DNA of 45,997 bases from contig NZ_JABEME010000018.1 of assembly GCF_013004645.1 (NCBI RefSeq), positions 1-45,997 of the forward strand, in the 5' to 3' direction. This DNA comes from Stenotrophomonas africana. GTDB lineage: Bacteria; Pseudomonadota; Gammaproteobacteria; Xanthomonadales; Xanthomonadaceae. A program made the translations under genes and the position numbers. Below the pieces are notes generated by a model. That model worked only from the letters and a program-made list of their open reading frames with translations, did not search any database and was not told where the DNA came from. This document shows positions 35,467-43,863 of this stretch, one piece after another (position 1 is the stretch's first letter; each line of letters begins with the position of its first letter).

Positions 35467-35616
35467 GTGTCCAGCCTGACGACCCCGCATACCCTTTCTT
35501 CCGCACGCCGTTGGTGGCGATGGTGGCCCGTTGCCGTCGTCCGCCCCCATAACGCTGTGTCCCGGAAGGAAAGTCGTCTTGAACTCGCACGCTCAGTTTC
35601 AGCAGCAGGCCGCTGA
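35467..35616 (+). CDS. trpL: Candidate trp leader peptide (trpL) with Trp-Trp-Arg-Trp-Trp
   Basis: A short frame upstream of trpE holds four Trp codons in five (35512-35526, Trp-Trp-Arg-Trp-Trp), far above chance. The frame is open from an ATG at 35392; a GTG at 35467 would give 49 residues. A weak promoter (TTCCCC-17-TACAGT, 35432-35460) would start the transcript close to that GTG, making it leaderless, as known for rhizobial trpL. The frame has no stop before 35616, so it passes over the trpE start at 35579. Start and length are uncertain; the Trp cluster is plain. Confidence 0.5.
   Translation: MSSLTTPHTLSSARRWWRWWPVAVVRPHNAVSRKESRLELARSVSAAGR
35494..35573 (+). promoter_or_regulatory. 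Putative attenuator: helix hiding the trpE ribosome site
   Basis: CTTTCTTCCG (35494-35503) pairs with CGGAAGGAAAG (35563-35573), the trpE ribosome-binding site, over ten base pairs with one bulged G. Nested inside, GGTGGCGATGG (35513-35523) pairs with CCGTCG-t-CCGCC (35534-35545), placing the Trp codons in a stem. There is no U-tract, so control at translation rather than termination is suggested: a ribosome stalled on the Trp codons would cover part of the 5' arm and free the ribosome site. Confidence 0.5.
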
Positions 35617-37054
35617 AGGCCACACCCATATTCCCGTCGTCCGTGAAGTGCTGTCCGACCTGGACACGCCTCTTTCGGTCTATCTGAAGCTCGCCGACGG
35701 CCCCAATACCTACCTGTTTGAATCCGTCGAAGGCGGCGAGCGCTTTGGTCGTTACTCGATCATCGGCCTGCCGGCGCGCCGCGTGTATGCCTTCCACGGC
35801 CACACCCTGACCGTGCGCGAGGATGGCCAGGTGGTGGAAACCCGCGAGGTGGCCGACCCGTTCGCCGAGGTCGAGGCGCTGCGCAGCGCCCACTCGGTGC
35901 CGAAACTGGAAGGCCTGCCGGGCTTCACCGGTGGCCTGGTCGGCTGGTTCGGTTTCGAGTGCATCGGCTACATCGAACCGCGCCTGGCCCCGCCGGCCGG
36001 CCGCGATGAGCTGGGCACGCCGGACATCCTGCTGCTGGACTCCAACGAGCTGGCGGTGTTCGACAACCTCAAGGGCCGCCTGTACCTGATCGTGCACGCC
36101 GACCCGCGGGTCGAGGGTGCCTTCGAGCAGGCGCAGGCGCGCCTGGATGCACTGACGGCCAAGCTGCGCGCACCGGGCGCCGGTTATCCCGCACCGCTCA
36201 ACAGCGACGTGCTGGACGAGTCCGATTTCGTCTCCGGCTTCACCCGCGAAGGCTTCGTCGATGCGGTCCAGCGCAGCAAGGAGTACATCCGCGCCGGCGA
36301 CATCTTCCAGGTGGTGCTGAGCCAGCGCCTGAGCGTGCCGTTCAAGGCGCGCCCGGTGGATGTGTACCGCGCGCTGCGTGCACTGAACCCGTCGCCGTAC
36401 ATGTATTTCCTGGATGTGGGCGACCTGCAGGTGGTCGGTTCGTCGCCGGAAATCCTGGTGCGCCTGCAGGATGGCGAAGTGACCGTGCGCCCGATCGCCG
36501 GTACCCGCCCGCGCGGTGCAACCGTCGAGCAGGACCTGGCGCTGGAAGCCGAGCTGCTGGCCGATCCGAAGGAGCGCGCCGAGCACCTGATGCTGATCGA
36601 CCTCGGCCGCAACGATGCCGGCCGTGTCTCGAAGGCCGGCACCGTGGAAGTGGGCGAGCAGTTCGTGATCGAGCGCTACAGCCACGTCATGCACATCGTC
36701 AGCGAAGTGACCGGGCAGCTGCAGCCGGGCCTGAGCTATGCCGACGTGCTGCGTGCCACGTTCCCGGCAGGTACCGTCAGCGGCGCGCCGAAGATCCGCG
36801 CGCTGGAAGTGATCCGCGAGCTGGAACCGATCAAGCGCAACGTCTACGCCGGCAGCATCGGTTACATCGGCTGGCACGGCGACGCCGATACCGCGATCGC
36901 GATCCGCACCGCGGTGATCAAGGACGGCCGCCTGTACGTGCAGGCCGGTGCCGGCATCGTCTACGACTCGGACCCGGACAAGGAATGGGACGAGACGATG
37001 AACAAGGGCCGCGCGTTGTTCCGCGCCGTCGCCCAGGCCGCCAAGGGCCTGTGA
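35579..37054 (+). CDS. trpE: Anthranilate synthase component I
   Basis: Converts chorismate to anthranilate using ammonia from TrpG, the committed step of tryptophan synthesis. The 491-residue protein shows the Trp feedback-site region TYLFESVEGGERFGRYSIIG near the N-terminus and the chorismate-binding core PIAGTRPRG, LMLIDLGRND and SHVMHIVSEV, ending with AGTVSGAPK and GSIGYIGWHGD. The start is a TTG at 35579 after AAGGAAAG, which gives the usual length; a longer upstream reading would cross the leader. Followed by the SIMPL gene after 67 bases. Confidence 0.94.
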   Translation: MNSHAQFQQQAAEGHTHIPVVREVLSDLDTPLSVYLKLADGPNTYLFESVEGGERFGRYSIIGLPARRVYAFHGHTLTVREDGQVVETREVADPFAEVEALRSAHSVPKLEGLPGFTGGLVGWFGFECIGYIEPRLAPPAGRDELGTPDILLLDSNELAVFDNLKGRLYLIVHADPRVEGAFEQAQARLDALTAKLRAPGAGYPAPLNSDVLDESDFVSGFTREGFVDAVQRSKEYIRAGDIFQVVLSQRLSVPFKARPVDVYRALRALNPSPYMYFLDVGDLQVVGSSPEILVRLQDGEVTVRPIAGTRPRGATVEQDLALEAELLADPKERAEHLMLIDLGRNDAGRVSKAGTVEVGEQFVIERYSHVMHIVSEVTGQLQPGLSYADVLRATFPAGTVSGAPKIRALEVIRELEPIKRNVYAGSIGYIGWHGDADTAIAIRTAVIKDGRLYVQAGAGIVYDSDPDKEWDETMNKGRALFRAVAQAAKGL

Positions 37055-37121
37055 TCCTCCCCGTGCCGTGGCCTGCGCCGTGGCACCGTCCGCTGTTCCC
37101 ATCCAAGACAAGGAGTACCGC

Positions 37122-37901
37122 ATGAAGCTGCTGAGCGCATTGCTGTGGTCGTCACTGCTGGCCACGATGGCGCCGTCTGCGTGGGCGCAGGCCAATACCA
37201 TTCCCTCGCAGCCGCACCTGCTGGTGAAGGGGCAGGGCAGCCGCACGGTGATGCCGGACCGGTTCGGCCTGCAGTTGAACATCGAAGAGACCGACATGGA
37301 CGCCGACGCCGCGCGCCGCCGCGTGCAGGACAACGTTGCCCGCGTGCTGGCACTGTTCAAGCAGCACAAGGCGGTGGAAGGCAGCGTGCGCGCGGACAAC
37401 CTGCGGATCGGCCCGGCCACGCGCTATGAGCAGAACCGGCAGGTCTTCATCGGTACCCGCGTATCGCGCCAGCTGCGTGCCAGCTTCGCCAGCGTGAAGG
37501 CGATGCAGGATGTGCTGGGGGCATTGAAGGCCAACGAGAACGTACAGGTGAGCAGCCTGGCGCCGACCTATTCGGGCGAAGTGGCGCTGCGCCGCGAACT
37601 CAAGGGCGAGGCGGCGGCCCAGACCCGCCAGTCCGCGCAGGGCCTGGCCAAGGCCTACGGCACCCGGCTGCGCGGCCTGTACAGCATTTCCGACGTGGCG
37701 CCGGACTTCGCCTACGGCATCCGGGCCGGGCAATGGCCGCAGCAGGGCGAGGACGGCGGGGACCTCGACAGGATCTCGGTGACCGGCAGCTACGCGCCCG
37801 CCTCCGCGCCCGCGCCCGCTGAGCCCGAATCCATTGAAGCCGGCCCCATCACCTACACCGAAAACGTGTACGCCATTTTCCTGATAAGCGACGGAACCTG
37901 A
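37122..37901 (+). CDS. SIMPL-domain (DUF541) exported protein
   Basis: A 259-residue exported protein. Its signal peptide ([24 protein letters not shown], cleavage near 22-24) is followed by a SIMPL domain: [27 protein letters not shown] at the start and [12 protein letters not shown] near the end. An Ala/Pro stretch lies near 225. Relatives include E. coli YggE and BP26 of Brucella; the function is not clear. AAGGAG precedes the ATG. The gene stands between trpE and trpG, two bases before trpG, so it belongs to the trp transcript. Confidence 0.85.
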   Translation: MKLLSALLWSSLLATMAPSAWAQANTIPSQPHLLVKGQGSRTVMPDRFGLQLNIEETDMDADAARRRVQDNVARVLALFKQHKAVEGSVRADNLRIGPATRYEQNRQVFIGTRVSRQLRASFASVKAMQDVLGALKANENVQVSSLAPTYSGEVALRRELKGEAAAQTRQSAQGLAKAYGTRLRGLYSISDVAPDFAYGIRAGQWPQQGEDGGDLDRISVTGSYAPASAPAPAEPESIEAGPITYTENVYAIFLISDGT

Positions 37902-37903
37902 CC

Positions 37904-38491
37904 ATGTTGTGGATGATCGACAACTACGACAGCTTCACCTACAACCTCGTGCAGTACCTGCAGACGCTGGGCGCCGAGGTCAAGGTGGTGCGCAACGATG
38001 CGATGAGCGTGGACGAGATCGCCGCGCAGAAGCCCGAGCGCATCGTCATTTCGCCCGGCCCGTGCACGCCCAACGAGGCGGGCGTGTCGCTGGAACTGAT
38101 CCAGCGCCTGGGGCCGACCACGCCGATCCTCGGCGTGTGCCTGGGTCACCAGGGCATCGGCCAGGTCTACGGCGGCACCGTCATCCGTGCCGGCAACATC
38201 ATGCACGGCAAGACCTCGCCCATCCGCCATGAAGGCAAGGGCGTGTTCGCCGGCCTGCCGGACCGTTACCAGGCCACCCGCTACCACTCGCTGGTGGTGG
38301 ACAAGCACAGCCTGCCCGACGCGCTGGAAGTGACCGCATGGACCGAGAACGAGGATGGCTCGATCGAAGAGATCATGGGCCTGCGCCACCGCCAGTTCCC
38401 GGTGGAAGGCGTGCAGTTCCACCCCGAATCCATCCTCACCGAGCATGGCCACGCGCTGCTGCGCAATTTCCTGCAGCGCCCGGCTGCCTGA
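37904..38491 (+). CDS. trpG: Anthranilate synthase component II (glutamine amidotransferase)
   Basis: Supplies ammonia from glutamine to TrpE; related enzymes also serve p-aminobenzoate synthesis. The 195-residue class I amidotransferase has its catalytic triad at C79 (GVCLGHQ), H173 and E175 (VQFHPESIL) and the oxyanion-loop motif SPGPCTP. It starts two bases after the SIMPL stop and is followed by trpD after 16 bases. Confidence 0.95.
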   Translation: MLWMIDNYDSFTYNLVQYLQTLGAEVKVVRNDAMSVDEIAAQKPERIVISPGPCTPNEAGVSLELIQRLGPTTPILGVCLGHQGIGQVYGGTVIRAGNIMHGKTSPIRHEGKGVFAGLPDRYQATRYHSLVVDKHSLPDALEVTAWTENEDGSIEEIMGLRHRQFPVEGVQFHPESILTEHGHALLRNFLQRPAA

Positions 38492-38507
38492 TCCAAGGAG
38501 TATTCCG

Positions 38508-39539
38508 ATGAGCTTCTCCCCCCAGGAAGCCCTGCAACGCACCATCGAGCATCGCGAAATCTTCTTCGATGAAATGGTCGACCTGATGCGGCAGATCATG
38601 CGCGGCGACGTGTCGCCGATGATGACCGCCGCCATCCTCACCGGCCTGCGCGTGAAGAAGGAAACCATCGACGAGATCGCGGCCGCGGCCACGGTCATGC
38701 GCGAATTCGCGCTGGCGGTGCCGGTGGCCGACAGCACCCACCTGGTCGACATCGTCGGTACCGGTGGCGATGGCTCGCATACCTTCAACATCTCCACCTG
38801 CGCGATGTTCGTGGCGGCCGCAGCCGGTGCGCGCGTGGCCAAGCACGGCAACCGCAGCGTGTCGTCCAAGTCCGGCAGCGCCGATGCGGTCGAAGCACTG
38901 GGTGCGGCCATCGAGCTGCAGCCGGCCCAGGTGGCTGCTGCCATCGAGCAGACCGGTATCGGCTTCATGTTTGCGCCGATCCATCATCCGTCGATGAAGG
39001 TCGTCGCGCCGGTCCGCCGCGAGATGGGCGTGCGCACCATCTTCAACATCCTCGGTCCGCTGACCAATCCGGCCAGCGCGCCGTCAGTACTGATGGGTGT
39101 GTTCCATCCCGATTTAGTGGGTATCCAGGCACGCGTGCTGCGCGAGCTGGGTACCGAGCGCGCCATGGTCGTCTGGGGCCGCGACAACATGGATGAGATC
39201 TCGCTGGGTGCCGGCACCCTGGTGGGCGAGCTGCGCGACGGCAAGGTGCGCGAATACGAGATCCACCCGGAAGACTTCGGCATCGCCATGTCGGCCAGCC
39301 GCAACCTGCGCGTGGACAGCCCGGAGCAGTCCATCCAGATGCTGCGCGCCGTGCTGGACAACGAGCCGGGCCCGGCACTGGACATCGTCGCGCTGAACGC
39401 CGGCGCCGCCCTGTACGTGGCCGGCTTGGCCAGCGACATCGGCGATGGCCTGGCCCGCGCCCGGGCCGCCATCGCCAATGGCAGCGCCCGCCAGCGCCTG
39501 CAGCAGTATGTGGAGACCACCCGCGCGCTGGTTGCCTGA
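38508..39539 (+). CDS. trpD: Anthranilate phosphoribosyltransferase
   Basis: Joins anthranilate to PRPP. The 343-residue protein shows the PRPP loop GTGGDG (84-89), [21 protein letters not shown] and the magnesium-site region [12 protein letters not shown] in family order. AAGGAG lies eight bases before the ATG at 38508. It is not fused to trpG, unlike in enteric bacteria. trpC follows after 74 bases. Confidence 0.96.
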   Translation: MSFSPQEALQRTIEHREIFFDEMVDLMRQIMRGDVSPMMTAAILTGLRVKKETIDEIAAAATVMREFALAVPVADSTHLVDIVGTGGDGSHTFNISTCAMFVAAAAGARVAKHGNRSVSSKSGSADAVEALGAAIELQPAQVAAAIEQTGIGFMFAPIHHPSMKVVAPVRREMGVRTIFNILGPLTNPASAPSVLMGVFHPDLVGIQARVLRELGTERAMVVWGRDNMDEISLGAGTLVGELRDGKVREYEIHPEDFGIAMSASRNLRVDSPEQSIQMLRAVLDNEPGPALDIVALNAGAALYVAGLASDIGDGLARARAAIANGSARQRLQQYVETTRALVA

Positions 39540-39613
39540 GCGCGCGGTTCAGCCTGACCCCGTCGATGGCCGATAATGGCCGTCCTCACCGCCCCCGCAC
39601 CGAACCGAAGACG

Positions 39614-40408
39614 ATGAGCGACATCCTGCAGACGATCCTGGCCCGCAAGGCCGAAGAAGTGGCCCAGCGCCGCGCCCAGCGCCCGCTCGAGGAGCTGCAG
39701 GCCGCCCTGGCCAGCGCCCCGCCCGTACGTGGCTTCGTGCGCGCGCTGCAGGCGGCGGTGGCCAACGGCGATCCGGCGGTGATTGCCGAAGTGAAGAAGG
39801 CCAGTCCCTCCAAGGGCGTCATCCGCCCGGATTTCCGCCCGGCTGACATCGCCGTCAGCTACGAGTTCGGCGGCGCCAGCTGCCTGTCGGTGCTGACCGA
39901 CGTGGACTTTTTCCAGGGCGCCGACGCCTATCTGCAGCAGGCCCGCGAGGCGTGCACGCTGCCGGTGCTGCGCAAGGACTTCGTGATCGACGCCTACCAG
40001 GTGTACGAGGCGCGCGTGCTGGGCGCCGACTGCATCCTGCTGATCGTCGCCGCGCTGGACGACACCCAGCTGGCCACCCTGTCCGAACTGGCGCTGTCGC
40101 TGGGCATGGACGTGCTGGTGGAAGTGCACGACATCGACGAGCTGGAGCGTGCGCTGCAGGTGCCGGCGCCGATGATCGGCATCAACAACCGCAACCTGCG
40201 CACCTTCGAGGTGTCGCTGCAGACCACGCTGGACATGCAGAAGGCGGTGCCGCGTGACCGCCTGCTGGTGACCGAGAGCGGCATTCTCGGCCTGCAGGAC
40301 GTGGCGCTGATGCGCGACGCCGGCATCCATGCGTTCCTGGTCGGCGAGGCCTTCATGCGCGTGGAAGAACCGGGCGAGGGCCTGCGTCAGCTATTCTTCG
40401 CGGCATGA
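39614..40408 (+). CDS. trpC: Indole-3-glycerol-phosphate synthase
   Basis: Closes the indole ring from CdRP. The 264-residue TIM barrel shows [65 protein letters not shown] and VTESGI, all hallmarks. It is monofunctional (no TrpF domain). The start at 39614 follows a GAAG. Its end overlaps the HAD gene by four bases (ATGA). Confidence 0.96.
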   Translation: MSDILQTILARKAEEVAQRRAQRPLEELQAALASAPPVRGFVRALQAAVANGDPAVIAEVKKASPSKGVIRPDFRPADIAVSYEFGGASCLSVLTDVDFFQGADAYLQQAREACTLPVLRKDFVIDAYQVYEARVLGADCILLIVAALDDTQLATLSELALSLGMDVLVEVHDIDELERALQVPAPMIGINNRNLRTFEVSLQTTLDMQKAVPRDRLLVTESGILGLQDVALMRDAGIHAFLVGEAFMRVEEPGEGLRQLFFAA

Positions 40409-41121
40409 AAACGCACTATCCGACGCCGCGCGATGATGCGCCGCTGGTGGTCTTCGATTTCGACCACACCCTCTATGACGGCGATTCGGGCACCCATCTG
40501 TTCGCCTCGCTGATCAAGCGCAACCCGCTGCGCATGCTGGCCGCGCTGCTGGTCACGCCAATCGCCGGGCCGATGGTGGCGATGCTGCCGACCCGTCGCG
40601 CGGGCATCTCGGTCTATGTGTGGATCGGCAGCTTCGGCCTGCACCGCGCGCGTGATTTCAACAAGGTCATCGACGCCTATGTGCTGCGCAACGAGGCGCA
40701 GATGCGTGCCAAGCTGCTGCCGCAGGCGCTGGAGGTGTTCGCCGCGCACCGCGCCAAGGGCGACCGCGTGGTGGTCGCCACCGGCGCGCCGCCGGAGCTT
40801 GCACGCGCGATCCTGACCTTCGTTGCCCATCAGGACGTGCCGGTGATCGGCACCGAGGTCGGCCCACGGCTGGGCGGCGTCGGCCCGACCCGCCACTGCC
40901 ACAACGAAGAGAAGATGCGCATGCTGCGCGAGCGCGGCTACGGCGACATCGATATCGCCTATTCCGACAGCACCGCCGACCTGCCGCTGCTGCTGGCTGC
41001 CAAGGCGCCGGTGGTGGTGAACCCGAAGCCGGGCAGGGTGGACTTCTTCCGCCGCGTGCTGCCGGCCGGCACCCGCATCCTCAACTGGGGCTGCGTGGAC
41101 CGTGGCGGCGACAAGGCCTGA
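40405..41121 (+). CDS. HAD-IB family phosphatase (phosphoserine-phosphatase-like)
   Basis: A 238-residue haloacid-dehalogenase hydrolase. Motif I DFDHT (D18, D20), motif [12 protein letters not shown], the lysine in NEEKM and motif [13 protein letters not shown] are all present. The cap region holds a hydrophobic stretch ([18 protein letters not shown]), as in the membrane-associated YfhB-like group. It overlaps trpC by four bases, so it is translated with the trp genes, but its substrate is unknown. Confidence 0.88.
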   Translation: MKTHYPTPRDDAPLVVFDFDHTLYDGDSGTHLFASLIKRNPLRMLAALLVTPIAGPMVAMLPTRRAGISVYVWIGSFGLHRARDFNKVIDAYVLRNEAQMRAKLLPQALEVFAAHRAKGDRVVVATGAPPELARAILTFVAHQDVPVIGTEVGPRLGGVGPTRHCHNEEKMRMLRERGYGDIDIAYSDSTADLPLLLAAKAPVVVNPKPGRVDFFRRVLPAGTRILNWGCVDRGGDKA

Positions 41122-41133
41122 TTCGAGCCTGTT

Positions 41134-41225
41134 GTAGAGCCGGGCCATGCTCGGCTGCCTTTGTAGAGTCGAGCCGTGCTCGACTGCTTTCCCGCCAGGA
41201 GCAGCCGAGCATGGCTCGGCTCTAC
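41134..41225. repeat. GTAG...CTAC repeat cluster
   Basis: GTAGAGCCGGGCCATGCTCGG (41134), a second unit GTAGAGTCGAGCCGTGCTCGA (41163), and the closing arm ending CTAC at 41225. Between the convergent HAD and TauE/SafE genes; likely marks the end of both transcripts. Confidence 0.85.
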
Positions 41226-41237
41226 AGGTCCTTGCGC

Positions 41238-41999
41238 TCAGCGGTACAGGTGCCCGTACACCGCGTGGCCGATCTGGAACACGCTGATGCCCAGCACCAG
41301 CACACCAACGGCCACCAGTACCCAGCGCTCCTTCACCCGCTTGACCAGGATCGCCGCCACCGGCGCGGCCATCATGCCGCCGATCAGCAGTCCGGCGACG
41401 ATCTGCAGGTGCTGCACGCCCATCGACAGTAGGAAGGTCGCCGACACCGTCAACGTGACCACGAACTCGGCCGCATTGACCGTACCGATGGTGGTACGCG
41501 CCTGGCCGCCACGGGCGAGCAGGGTGGACGTGGCGATCGGCCCCCAGCCGCCACCGCCGCTGGCGTCGAGCAGGCCCGCGAAGAAGCCCAGCACCGGTAC
41601 CCGGCGGATCTCGCCCTTGGGCATCCAGCGCCCCGCGGCGCGGGCCAGGATGATGATCGCCAGCACCAGCAGGTACAGATAAATGAGGGGGCGGATGATG
41701 TCACCGGGGATCTGGGTGAGCACGTACGCGCCCAGGGCGCCGCCCACCGCACCGGGCAGGGCCAGCCGCAGGAACAGGCGTTTATCGACATTCCCGGCTG
41801 CAAGGTGCGACACACCCGAGGCACCGGTGGTGAACACTTCAGCGGTGTGGATGCTGGCGCTGACCTGGGCCGGGGGCAGGCCCATGCTCAGCATCACCGA
41901 CGAGGAGACCAGGCCGAAGGCCATGCCCAGTGCGCCGTCAACCAGCTGTGCGCCCAGGCCGATGAGGATGAACCACCAGAATTCGCTGCTCAGTTCCAT
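41238..41999 (-). CDS. TauE/SafE-family membrane transporter (DUF81)
   Basis: A 253-residue inner-membrane protein with about eight helices. The family repeat is visible near the N-terminus (GALGMAFGLVSSSVMLSMGLPPAQVSASIHTAEV) and again near the middle (GFFAGLLDASGGGGWGPIATSTLL and GTVNAAEFVVTL). Family members export sulfite, taurine-derived anions or other organic anions; the substrate here is open. It starts at 41999 and lies 62 bases downstream of clp, with a palindrome between them. Confidence 0.88.
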   Translation of the reverse strand: MELSSEFWWFILIGLGAQLVDGALGMAFGLVSSSVMLSMGLPPAQVSASIHTAEVFTTGASGVSHLAAGNVDKRLFLRLALPGAVGGALGAYVLTQIPGDIIRPLIYLYLLVLAIIILARAAGRWMPKGEIRRVPVLGFFAGLLDASGGGGWGPIATSTLLARGGQARTTIGTVNAAEFVVTLTVSATFLLSMGVQHLQIVAGLLIGGMMAAPVAAILVKRVKERWVLVAVGVLVLGISVFQIGHAVYGHLYR

Positions 42000-42023
42000 G
42001 CACCGAGCCTAGCGCGCGAAGGA

Positions 42024-42043
42024 GTGCGGACCAAGGTCCGCAC
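42024..42043. repeat. REP-type palindrome
   Basis: GTGCGGACC-aa-GGTCCGCAC, a nine-base-pair hairpin between clp and the TauE/SafE gene on the same strand. Confidence 0.7.
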
Positions 42044-42061
42044 CCACCAGGTGGTCAACGG

Positions 42062-42751
42062 TCAACGGGTGCCGTACAAAACCACAGTCTTGCCGCGGGC
42101 GTGCAGCAGGCCGTCGGTCTGCAGCTTCTTCAGAACGCGGCCGGCCATTTCGCGCGAGCAGCCGACCAGGCGGGCCAGTTCCTGGCGCGAGACGCGCAGC
42201 TGGCTGCCCTGCGGATGGCTCATCGCCTCCGGCTCCTGCGCGAGGTCGTGCAGGGTGCGCACGATCCGGTCGGTAACGTCCAGGAATGCCAGGCGGCTGG
42301 CCTTGCGGCTGGTGTCGAGCAGGCGCTTGGAAATCTGCTGTCCCAGCGCGTACAGCAGGCGCGGGGCATCGGCCGACAGCGGGCCGAGGAACAGCTGATG
42401 CAGGCGCTCGTAGCTGATTTCGGCCAGTTCGCAGGCGGTACGGGTCCGCAGGATCACCTCGCGGCGGTCCGATTCGACGAACAGACCCATCTCACCCACG
42501 AACTCGCCGGCGCCGAAGTAACCCAGCACCAGCTCGCGATCGTCATCTTCCTCGGCCATGATCGAAACCGAGCCGCTGATGACGTAATACAGGGTTCCCG
42601 CCGGGTCACCGGGTCGGAAGACGTCGGTACGGGTGGGGTATCGCCGCCTGTGGCTGTGCGCCAGGAAACGATCGATTGTGGCGATATCCAGGGCCAGTGG
42701 ACTGCTAGCTAGGCGCACGGTTGACACGATAGGAGCGCTCCCTCTGCGCAT
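42062..42751 (-). CDS. clp: Clp, CRP-like global regulator responsive to cyclic di-GMP
   Basis: A 229-residue CRP/FNR-family regulator almost identical in layout to Xanthomonas Clp: LAHSHRRRYPTRTDVFRPGDPAGTLYYVISGSVSI, GEFVGEMGLF, and the HTH SRQELARLVGCSREMAGRVLKKLQ. In Xanthomonas, Clp controls virulence genes and loses DNA binding when it binds cyclic di-GMP. The Glu known as E99 there is conserved here (E98, in RREVILRTRT). The ATG at 42751 gives the family length; a GTG at 42727 has a better ribosome site but would shorten the N-terminus. It diverges from speD, as in other xanthomonads. Confidence 0.93.
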   Translation of the reverse strand: MRRGSAPIVSTVRLASSPLALDIATIDRFLAHSHRRRYPTRTDVFRPGDPAGTLYYVISGSVSIMAEEDDDRELVLGYFGAGEFVGEMGLFVESDRREVILRTRTACELAEISYERLHQLFLGPLSADAPRLLYALGQQISKRLLDTSRKASRLAFLDVTDRIVRTLHDLAQEPEAMSHPQGSQLRVSRQELARLVGCSREMAGRVLKKLQTDGLLHARGKTVVLYGTR

Positions 42752-42818
42752 GAACGGATTCACGGGGTCGATAGCGGAGCTTAACCAGCGCAATTGTTAA
42801 GGGCAAACAGTGTGCCAG

Positions 42819-42865
42819 ATGTGAGCGATCTTCACGTTCCCCCCGGGGACAGTTTGCCCCATAAT
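42819..42865. promoter_or_regulatory. Candidate Clp/CRP box and speD promoter
   Basis: ATGTGA (42819-42824) and TCACGT (42832-42837) form an inverted repeat like the CRP/Clp half-sites but with seven, not six, bases between the TGTGA and TCAC cores, so binding is doubtful. Downstream, TTCCCC-17-CATAAT (42837-42865) is a modest sigma-70 promoter for speD. The site lies between the divergent clp and speD. Confidence 0.35.
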
Positions 42866-42900
42866 TCCCCCTTTCTCTTCTCACACAGGAATCGACCGCC

Positions 42901-43695
42901 GTGGTCAAGCCGTTGCCTCGCCTGAGGCTGCAGGGTTTCAACAACCTCACCAAGGCGCTGAGCTTCAACATCTATGACGTGTGTTACGCGCGCACCGAAG
43001 AGGAGCGTCAGCGTTACATTGAATACATCGATGAAGAGTACAACGCCGACAGGCTGACTCAAATCTTGACCGATGTCGCCGAGATCATCGGCGCCAACAT
43101 CCTGAACGTGGCCCGCCAGGACTACGATCCGCAGGGTGCCTCGGTGACCATCCTGATCTCCGAAGAACCGGTGATCGACAAGAAGCAGGCCGGCAAGGAG
43201 CTGATTCCCGACGCCGTGGTCGCGCACATGGACAAGTCGCACATCACCGTGCACACCTATCCGGAAACGCACCCGCAGGAAGGTATCGCGACCTTCCGCG
43301 CCGACATCGATGTGGCTACCTGTGGCGTCATTTCGCCGCTGAAGGCGCTGAACTACCTGATCGAGAGTCTGGAATCGGACATCGTGATCATGGACTACCG
43401 CGTCCGTGGCTTCACCCGCGATGTGAAGGGCAAGAAGCACTACATCGATCACAAGATCAACTCGATCCAGAACTTCCTGGCCAAGAACATCAAGTCGCGT
43501 TACGAGATGTTCGACGTCAACGTCTACCAGGAGAACATCTTCCACACGAAGATGCACCTGAAGGACTTCGACCTGGACCAGTACCTGTTCGAGGAAAAGG
43601 CCAAGAACCTGTCGTTCAAGGAACGCATGAAGATCGAAGCGCTGCTCAAGCGCGAGATCGAAGAGCTGTTCCACGGCCGGAACCTGTCCGAGTAA
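42901..43695 (+). CDS. speD: S-adenosylmethionine decarboxylase proenzyme
   Basis: Makes decarboxylated SAM, the aminopropyl donor for spermidine. The 264-residue enzyme is of the E. coli type, with [23 protein letters not shown] at the start. Self-cleavage occurs before S113 in [14 protein letters not shown], which then becomes the pyruvoyl cofactor. The start codon is GTG (42901), about ten bases after AGGA. No speE is adjacent. Confidence 0.95.
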   Translation: MVKPLPRLRLQGFNNLTKALSFNIYDVCYARTEEERQRYIEYIDEEYNADRLTQILTDVAEIIGANILNVARQDYDPQGASVTILISEEPVIDKKQAGKELIPDAVVAHMDKSHITVHTYPETHPQEGIATFRADIDVATCGVISPLKALNYLIESLESDIVIMDYRVRGFTRDVKGKKHYIDHKINSIQNFLAKNIKSRYEMFDVNVYQENIFHTKMHLKDFDLDQYLFEEKAKNLSFKERMKIEALLKREIEELFHGRNLSE

Positions 43696-43704
43696 GCCCC
43701 ATGC

Positions 43705-43785
43705 GCGATGCCCGCAGGCATCGCCGCCCAGGCGGGACGACCCGCCCCGTGGAACTGGTGTCGCGCAGGCGACATGGTTCCACGG
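43705..43785 (+). promoter_or_regulatory. Hairpin series ahead of sugE, one guanidine-II-like
   Basis: Three strong hairpins: GCGATGCC-cgca-GGCATCGC (43705-43724), GGCGGG-acga-CCCGCC (43731-43746) and CCGTGGAAC...GTTCCACGG (43747-43785, with an inner TGTCGC/GCGACA stem). The middle one has the ACGA loop flanked by G and C, which is the mark of guanidine-II (mini-ykkC) riboswitch hairpins, and the gene downstream is a SugE/Gdx-type exporter. A second ACGR hairpin is missing, so the match is partial. Confidence 0.3.
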
Positions 43786-43800
43786 TGATGTACCGACCCA

Positions 43801-43836
43801 CGGCCCGGTGTGAAAACACCGGGCCGTTTCGTTTTT
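43801..43836 (+). terminator. Strong intrinsic terminator between speD and sugE
   Basis: CGGCCCGGTGT-gaaa-ACACCGGGCCG, an eleven-base-pair stem with a GAAA tetraloop, then TTTCGTTTTTC. It ends the speD transcript and, if a transcript crosses it, would also control sugE, whose AAGGAG begins 13 bases after it. Confidence 0.92.
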
Positions 43837-43863
43837 CTCAAAAAAGGTAAGGAGCCCCCACCC

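Noticed and set aside
43696..43863. Guanidine-I (ykkC) or guanidine-III riboswitch before sugE
   Set aside because: The conserved ACACGG and CCGGACGAGG-type cores are not there; only one guanidine-II-like hairpin remains, kept as a weak candidate.
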